From positions 3,658,001 to 3,722,000 of the forward strand of contig JAJFZO010000566.1 in assembly GCA_021397835.1 (NCBI GenBank): a stretch of DNA of 64,000 nucleotides, written 5' to 3'. Positions 1 through 19,083 of the stretch are shown here, piece after piece. The stretch comes from Moringa oleifera (taxonomy: Eukaryota; Streptophyta; Magnoliopsida; Brassicales; Moringaceae). The notes under the pieces are model-generated. The model worked only from the letters and a program-made list of their open reading frames with translations, had not been told where the DNA came from and did no database searches. Each line of letters opens with the position of its first letter. Positions within the stretch are counted from its first letter, which is position 1. The translations under genes were made by a program, and so were the position numbers.

Positions 1-324
1 TTGTTATCAAATGTCGATATGAAAGAAAATTTGCTAATTCAAATAGGAAAGTATTAGTCCTAATCATAGCAAGAACCTCAGTTACTGAGTAATGGCTTTG
101 AAACAATGACTCTTCGACTATATAATCAGTTGAAGGGAAATCTTGAGGGGTATCATTTCGACGCAACTTGATGGCTGCTCTATCAAAAGCCTTACCATCT
201 TCCTCTTCATTGTCAAATGATCCAAGCCAGAAAGGCTTGCCATTAATATTGATACTAGCACCCCACTTACCACTTTCTAGATCTACTACCCCATAAAATC
301 TTGAGGATTGTCTATTGCTACTGC
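1..324 (-). CDS. RAV-like AP2-domain transcription factor, partial (runs off left edge)
   Basis: The minus strand is open from 324 to the window edge. It reads an AP2 DNA-binding domain (RFYGVVDLESGKWGA, then KPFWLGSFDNEEEDGKAFDR and AAIKLRRNDTPQDFP), followed by FQSHYSVTEVLAMIR. AP2 followed by an FQ-x2-YS-x3-VL-x-MIR stretch is typical of the RAV (AP2 plus B3) family, so a B3 domain is expected beyond the left edge. A TAA lies in frame a few codons upstream, just before a TTTCAG|GC acceptor-like site, so this is probably an internal or last exon beginning near 324. I could not find the upstream exon. The fragment is uninterrupted, so the gene may be functional. The family assignment comes from motif recall, not a search. 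Confidence 0.72.
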
Positions 325-3300
325 CTGAAAGTTGAATTGGTTAATAAGGGATAATCCTTGAGTTTGGATGTCCCCTCCTCATTGGCAGCATATTTGAATA
401 ATCGATGAGACAAAAGACAATTAGGAGGTAAGTAAGAAAAAGATATGGGTGATGACAGAATATTACATTAGGGTGCCATCATTTATAGATCGAAAATGTT
501 GTGAAGATACCATTTATAGATAGAAAATGTTGTAAAGATAACAATTCAAGAATAGATACCAAATTTAGTTATGGTAAATTATAAATTAAAGCAATACTTC
601 AATGAGTTAGACCTTTTTATTTATGAGTGATTGCAAACTTACCATCTTTAGTGTGTCCAGTTAGATATAGTTTGACAAATTAGGATAACCTTCCTTTAAA
701 AGTCAAATTTCAATAATAACATAATATAAAAATCCAAAATATGTAAGTGGCATCAGTCCATTACAAGCTCAAGCAATAACTTCTGATTTATAAATTTCTT
801 TTAACAATTGTGATAATTGGCAAAGAAATATGATAGTTTGTTGTTGCATTTTCCTAGCATTAGCATTGTAATATTGAAAAGGAGCAAATTCAGCCAATGT
901 ATTACTGGCAAGGTGTGATATATCTTCATTAAATTTGTCTTAGTGAGTGCAAAGTTTAACGTGTCTACCATTCACTAAAATCTTGTTAATTAAATATCGT
1001 GATCGATAAAGCCATTGAATTTTTAATGGCATAAAAGGGAGCTTACAACGATATACTCAACTAGTGCATAAAATGGATATACTTCATATTTATGAGCACA
1101 TAGTTGATCCCATGTACTCTTAGAGGAGATATCTCATGTAAACCATAAAATCTAGTAGCCATAAGTTCATCATCAATAATGAAAGTTGCTTTTATTATCT
1201 TTGTAAACTTTTTTCTTTACTATCCAATTTTCTTTAATCAATGTTGAGTAACTAAATCAACACAATTAAAGATTAATATGACTTTAGTTGCTCTCAAAAA
1301 AGCTAATTTTTGTTATTGTAACTTAGTCCTTCTACAACATCACTTTCTCAAATTGAATAGATACAATCATGTTTAATTAGACTTTCTGTCATTTCCTTGA
1401 GTTTTGAATAAAAGATTGTGATCATCATTGATATGCTTCAAGCTATGTTGTTATCTAAAAGAATACGTATAACTTTTTAAAAGTAAAAGGTTTATGATAA
1501 ATACACATTTTTGATAAAGAGCTTTGTACATTAGTCCTCTCAATAGGACCATAACTCCTTGCATGCTTTTTTTTTTTTTTTCGGTTATAATTGTTTTGCT
1601 ATAAAATAATCTTCATTAATAAAAAGACAAGGAGCTAATATAATAAATCACTTAGTTAAAGTTTAAATGCTTTCAATCTAAAGTCTTTTATCTACAATCT
1701 ACCCATGCAAAACTCTTTTTGGCAATAAAGACATCAGTAATTAAAGCACTCTATATTGGATTGTAGATTTTAGAACCTTAAAACTAGTTAAACACCAAAA
1801 ACTAAAAGAAGATTTAAAAGGACTCCACCTAAACTTTTTAATGCTCAAAATTGCCTAGATTAAATTTTGTTCAAGTTCCAATGCAAATCAACCTTATCTT
1901 TTAGCTCTATTTTCTAATTTGAGTAAAGATCACAACAAACTTGTATAATTAATCAAGGCATACAAGCTCAAACTCAAGCTGATACATAATCATAAGATTT
2001 CTTTTACAAAAGAATTCTTCGACTGTCCATTGATTTACAACTTTAGACCACCAGTCATTCACTAAATCAATAAGGATCTCAAACTCTTTCAAAATCCCTC
2101 TTCTTTCACTCCTCCTAAACTATCCAAAAAATAAGTGGTGGAATCATTGCCATAAATTTCCTTTGTCTTGAAAATATGAAGTCCTACCCATGCTTTAAGC
2201 TCTACACCCATTGACTTTGCAACTAGCCATAATCTCTTGAGGATAACTCTTTCAAATATATATAGTCCATTTGCACCAAAAAATTAAAAAAAAAATATTG
2301 GTTGACCAATTTTTATTTATTGCAAAAAAAAAAAAAAAACACCTATCAATTATGACTTTGTGTTTTTTTTTTTTTACAAGTTATCAATTTTAAGAGGCTT
2401 GCTCCAAGTTGCTTCCCAAGTAACGAATGCCACTTTAGTTGAATTTTTATTTTTCATATCAATTTTTATGGTCTCTAAGTGTCCCCTCATGTTGCTAACA
2501 ATTTCAATCAATCAAAACAAAGACTTGATTGAAAACTTGTTAATAGCATGGTCCCTCCTCTAAAAGATTGTATCCTTTCTATCCATGTCTAATGAAGATG
2601 CGTAGGTCATCTAAAAACCTATTTGAAAACTCTCACCTTCGATTCATGTACCTTGAACCCTAACTCCCATGACATGATGCTAAGTTGTATGGCCAAGTTA
2701 TCACTCATCCATTTTTCTTTTTTAATTACAAGTAAGTATGTACAAAGCCAAAAAAATCATCTTTTGGAGACTTCTTCCTACATAAACATAATGCCAAAAA
2801 ATTGATAGTGCATCTTTACCTACTCTAAGACCCACCTTTGGCCTAACCTCATCCCAAACCTTTTTAACAGCTCTTCAAGCACCTGCTTCAAAATGTTCTC
2901 TCCTTACTTTTATTACTCATCCTCGCTCTTTAACTCCATATCAAGTCTCCACCACCTTCCTCCATAAACTATTCTTCTCCACTATACAAATCTCCACAAC
3001 TATTTTTTCAAGGCCGTCTTATTGAAGGATTATAAAGACTTAATATCTAAGCTTCCCTTGTCAATTGGCCGTTTCAAAAGCTCCCATTTCACCAAATGAT
3101 ATTTGAAATCATCACCTAAGCTTCCTTATAAGAAACGTCATTGCATTAGTTTTAAGGTCAAAGTCACACTATTTGAAATTAAAAAGAAATACATGGAACA
3201 AATAAAGAGGCTAGAAAAGAACATTCTTGAAATAAACTAATCACTTTTAAAGTATATAGGTGACACTTTGTTTGCATGACCTTCAAAGGTTTTCAGAAAG

Positions 3301-4934
3301 TCTACCATGAAAAATTTGGTTTCTCACATGTGGCTGGTGGAGTGTTTTAGGATTATGAAAAGTTAGAATTCCCATAATGATATTTGAGTAAACCTATCAA
3401 TAACTTACTTTTCACTTCAAGGAACATCTTTTTTTTTTCCCTATAAATTAAAAAACTATGGTTTATTTATTTATAAGATAAAAAAACTTATTATTTCTAT
3501 TCTTTCACATTTTTTTGTCATTATTATAATCAATTGTTTATCTTTCCATTAATTTGATCTTTTTATTAAAACATTAAAGAACCCTTTAACTATTTATTTA
3601 TTTTTATTATGTAACAAACTCTCTTTTTTATTATTATTATTGTTGTCCCTGTTAATCTCTTAATATATTAAAATATTAAAATACCTTTAAATTATTTATC
3701 TATTTTTATTATATGACAAACTCTCTTTTTTTTTTAATGATTATTATTATTGTTGCTCCGGTTGATCTTCCTTCATTAGGGTGATTATCATCACCATTCT
3801 CGTCACTGCAATCACCTTCTTCCTCATTATGATACCAACATCCCCATCAAAACCTTTGCTATCATCTTAAAATATATTTTTTTGAAAGTGTCTTATATTT
3901 TTAATTTTTTTAAATTTTCAAAATTTTTCATATAAATTGATTAAAATAAAATCTAATTATATTTGATTACTAAAATAAGTTAATTACAAATTTAACTTTG
4001 TACATGTATTCCAATGATAAACATACATCGAAAAATGAAATGCAAAATTGTAGCTGACCGATGCACTATTAATATTTAATTAATAGTATAAGCTATTAAG
4101 GTAAATTATATTATTGTAGTTAAAAATTTAGTGTATTACCAAAAAAAAGAAAATTCCTACTGCACTTGTTGAGAAATCAAACATGAGTTTCTCATTTAGT
4201 TGAGAATCTAAGAGAAAATTCATACATTGAATCAAAACAAAATATTTTGTTCATATAAGTATTTGGATCTTAAGTACAAGTTTTCTAGGATTTTTGGTAC
4301 CGATAAACTAAGCACCATCATCACCTTGAATTATCAAGTTTTTCGACATCAAATCCATCAATCATGACAGTCTCAAGTCTAAGATTATAGTGACAACCAT
4401 CAACACCATGCTAGCAATTCACATCAATTGATTGAAATGAACTAATTGCCTTTGAAAGAAGCCTTGTTAAGTGGTTTGAAGGTTCAACTCCAGCTTAACC
4501 AAGCACATGCCTGAGATATGTTTTGCTCTCATACAATTGATACAATTGACGAGAACAAAGTTTACTCAATGATGCTATCAATAAGATAATACCCTCTTTA
4601 TGAGAGCATAAACACCTGGTTACTTGTGTATCCAACTTTCAAGCTTTTAATCAAGCAAAGAGAATAGATATGTAAGAATGGGTATTATTTCGCCAATGAT
4701 AGAAACTAGGCTATCTGAAATGATTGCAGCTTCTAAACAAGAGATCCACCAAAAGCTTTCAATAGCTATCCATTTCATCTTAGCAAGAAAATGGATACAA
4801 TACTTTTTATCTCCATAAAGCATGTTTGACCAGCTGAGTTTTCAGAGGTCCTAAAAAGAGTTTTAAGAGAAACATAGACATGTTTTAAGTATGTTCCTCC
4901 ATGAACTGGCCATGGATAACATAATGGTTTCCTT
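325..4934. other. AT-rich intergenic region, no gene recognised
   Basis: Only short open frames with no recognisable product occur here. The minus strand at about 2040-2310 and 2600-3100 has a slightly more coding-like base composition but no domain I can name; it may be a decayed mobile element. The stretch holds several poly-T/poly-A runs (1566-1581, 2322-2339, 2365-2376) and a diverged direct repeat at 3549-3770, listed separately. The 3' untranslated region of the enoyl-CoA hydratase gene presumably ends just below 4934. Confidence 0.5.
3549..3770. repeat. Diverged direct repeat, two units of about 100-120 bp
   Basis: The string TTTATTATGTAACAAACTCT in unit one is matched by TTTATTATATGACAAACTCT in unit two. 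Each unit then continues through a T-run, ATTATTATTATTGTTG and a GTTAATCT/GTTGATCT end. Both units are AT-rich and no coding role is visible. Confidence 0.6.
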
Positions 4935-11178
<6,244 letters not shown>

Positions 11179-13655
11179 CTTTACTGGGCAAAACCAAGCA
11201 GAAGAAACAGAATTGGACAGCGTTTGGGTACTGTTGAGAGAGGAAGGGAGGGAGGGTGTGACCGAACGAATGGGCGTAATCCATATTTCAAATATGTGTA
11301 AATATATATACTGTTTCACAGGGACATCAAGAGTCAGCACGATAAGATGAATTCTTCCCTAATTTTTCAATCATTTGGAAACATTGAATACTCTTTAAAA
11401 ATTTACATTTTTGATTGATTATTTTTTCTATTTAAATAAATTATTTTTAATTTGTATGATTAAATTAGCTTAAAACTTGCACAATACAATAATTCAATAT
11501 TATATTGAAACTTTATAATTTATATGTATTATACAAAATGTATTTATGTACATCATAATATTTAAAATTATTTTTAACATTATTAATATATTATATATAA
11601 TTTATAAAATTATATTATTAAATTATTAATATATAATTTTAATAGAGCAATTGATCTCTTAATCTTTTGACTCAAGTACATCATTTGGCCCATGATCCAT
11701 GGGGTTAGCTTGTTTATGGCCTATCTCATTAAGCTTTAGCCTGACCTATTTATTAATAGAGTCATATCAGGATCATTTATTTGAATAATGAATCGAATTA
11801 TGAGTTTGAAATTTTGAAACGAACCATTTAATAGATCAGTTCGTTAAGGTTAATCATTTGATCACAATCGGATTATATTTGGGCCAGCTCATTGAAACTA
11901 AAAATAAACTATAATCGAGCTTTACTTGGATTAGCCTATTAATATTAATAAATTAGTTATATTTGGATTAATTCATTAAAGCCAACAAATCTCATATTTA
12001 AGCTTATTTAATTAAATTATTAATAAATTTTATTTTTGTAGATATAATTAAGTTAGTTTATAATTATTATTTATCACTATAAGTTTGACTTTGACACTTT
12101 CTATAATTGAAGAACTTATATATTTGAAGAATTTAAATTTAATAAATAAAAAAATATAAAATAATGCATGATTGAAAAAAATGATGAAATAGTTAATAAA
12201 TATCAACACATGTGAAATTAAATTTAACAATACTAATTTCCTTAAAAATTAAAAATAATATAATAGATATAAATATATGTAATCTTTTTAATTTAAAGAT
12301 GTACTTATTTGGATAATAAAATTGAAAAATATATATGATTGATAAGTCAACAGATGTCAATTTAGTTAGAATGTACTTATCTTGTAGTGATGTTTTAGTT
12401 TCTTAAATTTTTATTTATTTAATTAAATAAATTATTTGTTTAATATTATGTACAAATAAATTTTTTATGTTATCTATTTTAAAAATAATAAGTAATATAA
12501 TTTATAAAATATTAACTTATATATGTATAAAATATAATAAAACCCATATAAGATCCATGTAATATCCTTATTAGCTTTACACAAACATATATAACATAAA
12601 ATTTACATAAAGTTTAAATAAAATCCATTAAAACTCGAAGTAGGCCACATAAAGCCCAAATAAAGCCCGATTAAGGCCCAAAAAATAGATGATATAAACC
12701 CAACAAATTAAGTCGGTGTGTAGGTCATAAGTTATTTTTTAGAGATGGATGGGCCCAACTCGACTTATTAATTTGTAAGGCCTATTGGATAATGGGTCGA
12801 TCGGGCTTAGACCACAAATTTACGTTCGAGCCTAACTTCTAACATCATTCTATTTGTCAGACATTAATGCACACATTGGATTACATATCACTTTACTAAC
12901 ACCAACTCTTAATGATCGATTTAAGACCGTTCACACTCGATTACGTATCACTTTACTGATACCAACTCTCAAAAATTAATTGAGACCGTACTTTTTGGTA
13001 GATTGAACTTTTGTTGGCCTATGCTTCATGGGCTTTCTTTGAGATGATTAGACCTAGTTTAGATTTAGTCTCATTAATTACCATTAATAAATTTACTCAT
13101 CAGTTTGCATTAGAAGATTATTAAAAATTATGACGAATCATTATGTATCTTCAAACTAGAGCCATAATTTTAACGATTTATCATAATGGGATTGATTAAT
13201 CCAGTTGCAAGATAATTCTATCTTTCATTATATGATGAATCTGCCTATATTGTAAAAGCTAACCATACCAACCATTCTCTTTAATCTAATTGAACTTCAT
13301 TAAGAATGATGGTGCGAAAGCTCCTACCTCGATGACTTATCTACGAAATCTAAAGGTTGAATTTACCTTTGCATGAGTATGAATATAAATTTATTTGAAT
13401 ATAAGGTATAAAAGTTTCGAAAAAGCTAGTTATTGAGAAAGAGTAGTTTTATTTCCCATGGTCCCTCAAAAAGGCTTTTTGGAAATAATTGCTTCCCAAA
13501 TGGGCTTTCATCATAGACGTTTTGAGGTTTAGATCTTCGTAGTTGTTCTAACTTGTAGAAATTTTGTCTTCATTGAGTTGCTTGGTCATCTTATCCTAGT
13601 ATCTTAGTGATGGTTATTATAATAGTTTTCATTTTGCATTTAACCTTATTGTACA
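11179..13655. other. Intergenic, AT-rich; promoter side of the hydratase gene
   Basis: The first 170 bases should hold the promoter and 5' leader of the hydratase gene; no clear TATA position is claimed. From 11.35 to 12.85 kb the DNA is very AT-rich, with recurring GGCCCA/GGCTTA-type words (for example 12640-12840), as in decayed non-autonomous transposons, but no terminal repeats could be paired. A 60-bp tandem pair is listed separately. No coding frame was recognised. Confidence 0.5.
12872..12990. repeat. Tandem direct repeat, two units of 60 bp
   Basis: Both units read CACA(T/C)(T/C)(G/C)GATTAC(A/G)TATCACTTTACT, then ACCAACTCT, and end in (T)GAGACCG or AAGACCG. Unit one starts at 12872 and unit two at 12932. 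No open frame or known element is associated with them. Confidence 0.75.
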
Positions 13656-14184
13656 AAAACTGTAGATGTTTTAAGATTTGTCATTACAAGATAAATTAAA
13701 TAATAAACACATCTGTATAATCTTAATGTAGAGTGAATGGACTATGTATGTGAATATAGCATATGCCTTCTTAAATGCATGCCTTAAAGGTCAACTGTAT
13801 CCTCTTCTTCCTTATGCGCATATACTACTTTTAAATTATCATCAATAGTAGTAGCCCAGACATTTATAGTCTTGTCCAATGACGAAGTAAACAAAAAAGA
13901 ATTCCAACGAAAAAGAGACGTAACAGTAGCAAAGCAAGCCTGCAATGTGTTTATGCATTCAAGAGTATCAATGTTCCAAACCCTTATGGTGTAATCCATG
14001 CAACTAGAGTATAACCTTTCTTTACAAACTATCTAACATGTCACAGCCTTTGTGTCCCCCTTGAGAATCCCAACTAGTTGAAAGGGATTAAAGACAACGA
14101 GGCAAGGAAATCCTTTTTAAGCTAAGATGTCACTGTGAGGTCCATTGAAGTGGTAAACTCGATCACTATTTCATGCTTGAACAA
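13655..14184 (-). pseudogene. ZFWD-type WD40 pseudogene, 3' part
   Basis: The minus strand encodes WD40 repeats very like the plant ZFWD (CCCH zinc finger plus WD40) proteins: MDYTIRVWNIDTLECI, LDKTINVWATTIDDNLKVVY and AHKEEED. Upstream of these, TGA, TAA and TAG codons interrupt the frame, and a stretch expected between the LPNVV block and the next repeats is missing. A faint TLRLY remnant near 13740 (expected TVRLYDL) shows that decay continues downstream. The piece starts at 14184, where a copia LTR begins; the 5' part resumes beyond that element at 18753. It is a dead copy of a gene whose product would be a WD40-propeller protein. Confidence 0.85.
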
Positions 14185-14497
14185 TATTTTTTATCACAAA
14201 AATATAGCACAAAGTGTAAGAAAATAAATGAAAATATGTCAAGGTAAAGAGAAATGAGAAAAAAGTTTTTATTTTTAAATGCATTTTGTTACGTACACCA
14301 ATGTCTTTTATATAATGCTATAACATAATAGAATTTTTTTTAAAAAAAAATTTCTAACATCATAGCAAGTAATCCTACCATATCTGTCATATCTTCCTAA
14401 CGTTAAACCAAAATAAATAAATATCTCCTAAAGTTTTGATCTATTTGACTAATTATTTGGAAACTATTTATCTAGCCACTAAGGCACGTCATCAACA
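14185..14497 (-). repeat. 3' LTR of the copia element
   Basis: This copy aligns along its length with 18452-18752. Shared blocks include AAAGTGTAAGAAAATA, TATAACATAATAGAA, CCATATCTG and the end CATCAACA. The outer TG has mutated to TA. The two LTRs differ at many positions and by indels, so the insertion is old. Confidence 0.85.
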
Positions 14498-17400
14498 AAC
14501 TCTTTCTTGCCTTAATAGCTGTAGAGGCCTAATTTGTCCCTTAACATTTCAAATCTAGCTTTCAGTAAAGCCTTATTTAACACATCTGTAATTTGATCCT
14601 CAGTCTTGCAATGAAGCAGTTTAACTTCACCATGCTTTTGTTCTCCTCTCAAGTGATACAACTTGATCTTGAAGTGCTTAGTTTTGTCATGAAACACAAG
14701 ATCCTTTGAAATTACAATTATATTTTGGTTATCTACATAAATTTATGTTGGCTCATTTTCCTCCATGTGTAAATCTTCAACTATTTTCCTAATCCAAAAT
14801 ACTTGATTTACTGTGGCATTTGTTATTATATATTCTATCTCTACTATAATTTGAGTTATCACCTCTTGTGAACACCATGAAAAAACTCTTGATCAAAAAC
14901 TGAAAAAAAAAAAAAAACCTATTGTACTCTTCATATCATCAATAGAGTATATCCAATCACTATAATAACCAAGAAGCTTAAAATTCTAATAATAATAATA
15001 TCTAATGCCATAATTTTATCGTACCTTTGATATTTCTTACAATTCGTTTGGCAACTTGAAAATACATTTCACTGGTAAAATGCATAAACCTAAAAAGCGA
15101 GCTTATTACAAACATTATGTCTCGTCTAGTGATTGTAAGATATATCAAGCAACCAATTATGCTCATATTGGCTTTCATCAACTTTTTAACTCCATCATCT
15201 TTACTAAATTTCTACTTTTGATTCATTATGTTAGTGCTTTTGCAATCTTTTATATAAAACTTCTTAAGAATTTCTTTTTTGTACTTCTTTTAGTTTATGA
15301 AAATTCCATCACGATCTTGCTTCACTTCCATGCGAAGAAAATAAGATATTAAGCCAAAGTCTGTAATCTTAAATGCTTTAAGCATTTCAGATTTGAACTC
15401 CGCCACCATGGTCGCATTAATTCCTGCCACAAGTAGGTCATCAACATAAAAAAAAAAACTACAAGTAAATTACCACTTGATTCTTTAATATATAAAGTTA
15501 CTTCACTTGGACTTTTAACAAATACAATCCTCTAAGATGCTCATCAGTTATGTTATACCATTCCTTTGAAGCTTATTTAAGATCATATAAAGTCTTCTTC
15601 CATAAGTAGATCTTTTCTTCGTTTTCCTTAACTTTGAAACCATCGAGTTACTCTACCTAAATCTCTTCTTCAAGATAGCCATTTTAAAAAGTTGATTTTA
15701 CATCCAGTTGATATATCTTCTATGCATTTTAGGCAGCCAAAGTAAGTAGCATCCTTATTTTGTCCAAGCGTGCCACCAGAGCAAAAGTTTTTAATGAAAT
15801 CCACTCCAAACACTTGACTGTATCCTTTTACCACCAATCTAGCCTTGTGTTTATTTATAGAACCATCAGTATTGAGTTTGGTTATACAAACCTATTTAAC
15901 ACCAATTATCTTCCTATCTTGATGTTTGTCCACTAATTGCCATGTATCATTTTGCTCAATCATTCTGAGATTCTTTTTTATTGCTTCAATCCACTTACTA
16001 TCCTTTTCGACTTCATTAAATTCTCTAGGTTTAAGAACAACAATGTTAATTTTCTCATAAATCTTAAACAATAACCTCGTACTTCTAATTGGAACATCAT
16101 TTATATCATCATCAAAATGTTACAGAATCTCTAAAAATTGCTTCTTTTCTAACTTCTCTCAACTCGATTATTTGTTTTCCATGAACTTCACATCCTTACT
16201 CACCAGAATTTTTCCACTTTATGGTTGAAAAATTCTATAAGCCTTGGAAAAGTTACAATATTCAATAAGCACTCATAGTTTTACTTTCTTGTCCACTTTG
16301 TCTCTTTTTTCCTATGGTAAATAAGAAAAATAGAGACACCAAAAGTCTTAAGATTTTGCAAATCTGGTTTACAAGCTAACTAAGCTTCAAATGGAGTTTT
16401 CTTCTACAGAACTTTTGTTAGTAGCATACTCAACAAGAAAACAATAATGTTAATAGCTTTAGCCTTTATTTTCCTTGGCAACTCCTTTTCATGCAATGAC
16501 ACCTCGTTATTTTCATAATATTTTGATTTTTTTGTCTCAATTACACCATTCTATTGAGGGGTATAAGTGCAGTAAGTTGACATTTAATGTTAGTTTCTTT
16601 ACAAAATTTTTCAAATATGTTATTTGCATATTGTTTGTCATTGTTAAACCTTATCATCTGCATCATGCAACCACTTTGATTCTCTACTAATGCTTTGTAC
16701 TTCCAAAATATATTAGTAACATCATATTGAGATTTAAGAAATAAATTCAATAATACCTAGTATAATCATTAATGAATATAATGTGGTACTTACTACCATT
16801 AAAAGATAGTGTTTGTTGAGGTCCTCCAATATTTGTATGCACAAGTTGCAATTTGTGTAATGCTTTTCATGTTGTTTGAATGAGGGTTTTTTAGCTTGCT
16901 TGTCACTTGTCATATTGACAGGCTACATCATCGGCTCACTTATCCTTTAGCAATGAAACTTTTTTCACCAAACTATATTTTTGCATGTTTAAGAACCTAA
17001 CGTAATGGAAATGCCTAAGCCTTTTGTGCCATAATTTAACATTACTAACAATGCTTAAAAAGCTATCTGCTTCACCTTCATTAGATTTAAGGAAAAGCTT
17101 TTTGCTTTTATTTTCACCTTGAATATATTGTCCTTTTTGTATCTTTAATCAAGTATCATTTATCTTCAAATAAAACCTTGAAGCCTTTTTCAATTAGCTA
17201 GCCAACACTAAGCAAATTTTGGTTGATATCAAGCACATATAAAACATCATTAATATACTTCAAACCTGTTAAACTTGCAATGACTATAATTCATTTCTCC
17301 TTGATTGAAATGAGTTTATCATTTTTAATTTTTACTCTAGAAATAATTGTTTTATCAAGCTCCTTAAAAAGCCCTTGATCATCATATGATTTGTGCAGTC

Positions 17401-18451
17401 ATTATCGATCAACTAAGAATCACTAAAGCTATTATTAATGATAAAATATGGTACAAGAAATAATTGATCCTCTTCATTCTACTCAATAAAGCCTTTGTCT
17501 TTTCATACTATTGTGATTTACAAACCCACTCCATGTGTCCAACCGTACAACATTTTTTGCACTTAATATCGGACCTCTACCAATATTTTCTTTATGGATG
17601 ATTTATTTTTTCACAATGTGGACAAGTTGGGTATGTTTTTTACTTGTTATTGTTATTGTTTTTTCTATTTTTTTCCTCCTCTTTAGTTTTTTTTCCTTTG
17701 CTTGAAGAGCATCCTCCATTAATTCTTATTGTCTCATTATTCTCTTTTGTTCTTATACTTTAGTGCATTTACTAATTTTGACAAGGATATACTTAACAGA
17801 TCCTTAGATTCTTCTAATGAAGAAATGTTAGATTCATATTTTTGAAGCATAAAAACAAGAATTTTTTGCACAATTCAATCATCAGAAAGTCATTATCAAG
17901 CAGCCTTCCCTTGTTTATAATGCCCAGCAACTTGTCAGATACTCTTTGATAGCTTCTATCTCATTTATTTTTTACATCTCAAAATCCCTGATTAAGTTAA
18001 GTATCCACATATTTTTTTATGCTTTCTCGACTTGGTACTCCTTTTATGATGTAGTCCCAAAATATTTTTTATAGACTCCAAATTTATCATTTTTTTTAAA
18101 TATGGTGCTTGAAATAGCAGTAAATAGGTTATCTTTTTAGCTTTGAAGTTCTTTATCTTTTTTTTTTTTTTTTGAGATTTCATCTAAGTCACCATAAGAT
18201 TTGCAAGCAATGAAAGCACCTTATAGTCTTCTTTTGTAACTTCTCAAAGGTTTTAGGCTTCTAAACTGTTATTTTAATAACCCAAGCACGGTAGTTTTCA
18301 CCATCAGTGTAAAATAAAGGAGAAATTGCTTCGGTTTCCATTCTTGAAGGTGATTTATTTATAGTTTCTTAGGTTGTTATGTTTTGAATTAGTGTTTGGT
18401 TTTCACTTGACTCACAGGTCCCTTAAGAAAAGAGTTTTGATACCAATTTTT

Positions 18452-18752
18452 TGTTTGATAATAGAACAAAATAGAAAGTGTAAGAAAATATACTAAGACA
18501 AAGAGAAATGAGGAGAAAGCTTTTATTTTCAAGTGCATTTTTTTATTTCATCAACATCCTTCATATAACACTATAACATAATAGAAATTAAGAAAAAAAA
18601 AACCTTTTTAATACTGTGACATGTACTTCTACCATATCTGCCATGTCTTTCTAATATTAAACCAAAATAAATAAATTACTTTTAAAAAACTTGTTTTATT
18701 TAATCAATTATTTAGTAACACACTAGTTAGCCATAAAAGTACGCCATCAACA
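18452..18752 (-). repeat. 5' LTR of the copia element
   Basis: It begins TG and ends CA on the plus strand, pairs with 14185-14497, and borders the primer-binding site just to its left. Confidence 0.85.
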
Positions 18753-19083
18753 AACAACATTAGGTAGATCAATAAAGACCCAAGATCCTACACTAAGGAT
18801 TGAACCAATATTGTCTTCAAGATTAAGAACGCGAATAGTCTTATCTTTGTGAGTGATCACAAGTTTATCAATGCTTCTGACTAAACAAATGCTTATGACC
18901 TTCTCTTTGTGTTTGCTCAGTCTTGCAAACTTTGACAAGTAATCATTGCTGTTTAGATACTATGGGTGAAGATTTTTGTACTGATCATGGCACATGCACC
19001 TACCTAATACCTAGAATTTGTAAACTTTCTTGTTAGGGGATGTTGCAGTTGTAGTTTCTATTTTATTTATTTTTTTCATAGCC
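18753..19083 (-). pseudogene. ZFWD-type CCCH/WD40 pseudogene, 5' part
   Basis: The minus strand reads a CCCH-like segment (VLGRCMCHDQYKNLHP), then KHKEKVISICL, DKTIRVLNLED and GSWVFIDLPNVV. The order matches ZFWD proteins: second zinc finger, first WD40 repeat, then the LPNVVKAWN block. Two TAG stops stand where the family has Trp, in K-F-*-V-L-G and H-P-*-Y. The reading breaks exactly after LPNVV at the copia target site. The first zinc finger is not recognisable. The start near 19083 is a guess. Confidence 0.85.

Larger units (their letters stand above)
14185..18752 (-). mobile_element. Ty1/copia LTR retrotransposon, degenerate, inserted in the ZFWD pseudogene
   Basis: Reading the minus strand, the element shows gag to RNase H in copia order. 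The gag zinc knuckle lies near 17530-17640 (CKKC, then GH, then C). An integrase core lies near 16541-16750 (WKALVENQSGC, then FCKETNIKCQL). Reverse transcriptase with an intact FYVDDLLVAG box lies near 15380-15470. RNase H/C-terminal sequence lies at 14512-14697 (LLHCKTEDQITDVLNKA). A tRNA-Met-like primer-binding site (TTGGTATCA on the minus strand) lies beside the right LTR at 18438-18450, and a purine-rich tract adjoins the left LTR. Many stops show it is inactive. The 5-bp target duplication AACAA flanks it at 14180-14184 and 18753-18757. Confidence 0.9.

Noticed and set aside
2360..2805. Two short plus-strand open frames
   Set aside because: They are low-complexity and AT-rich, with no recognisable residues, typical of chance frames.
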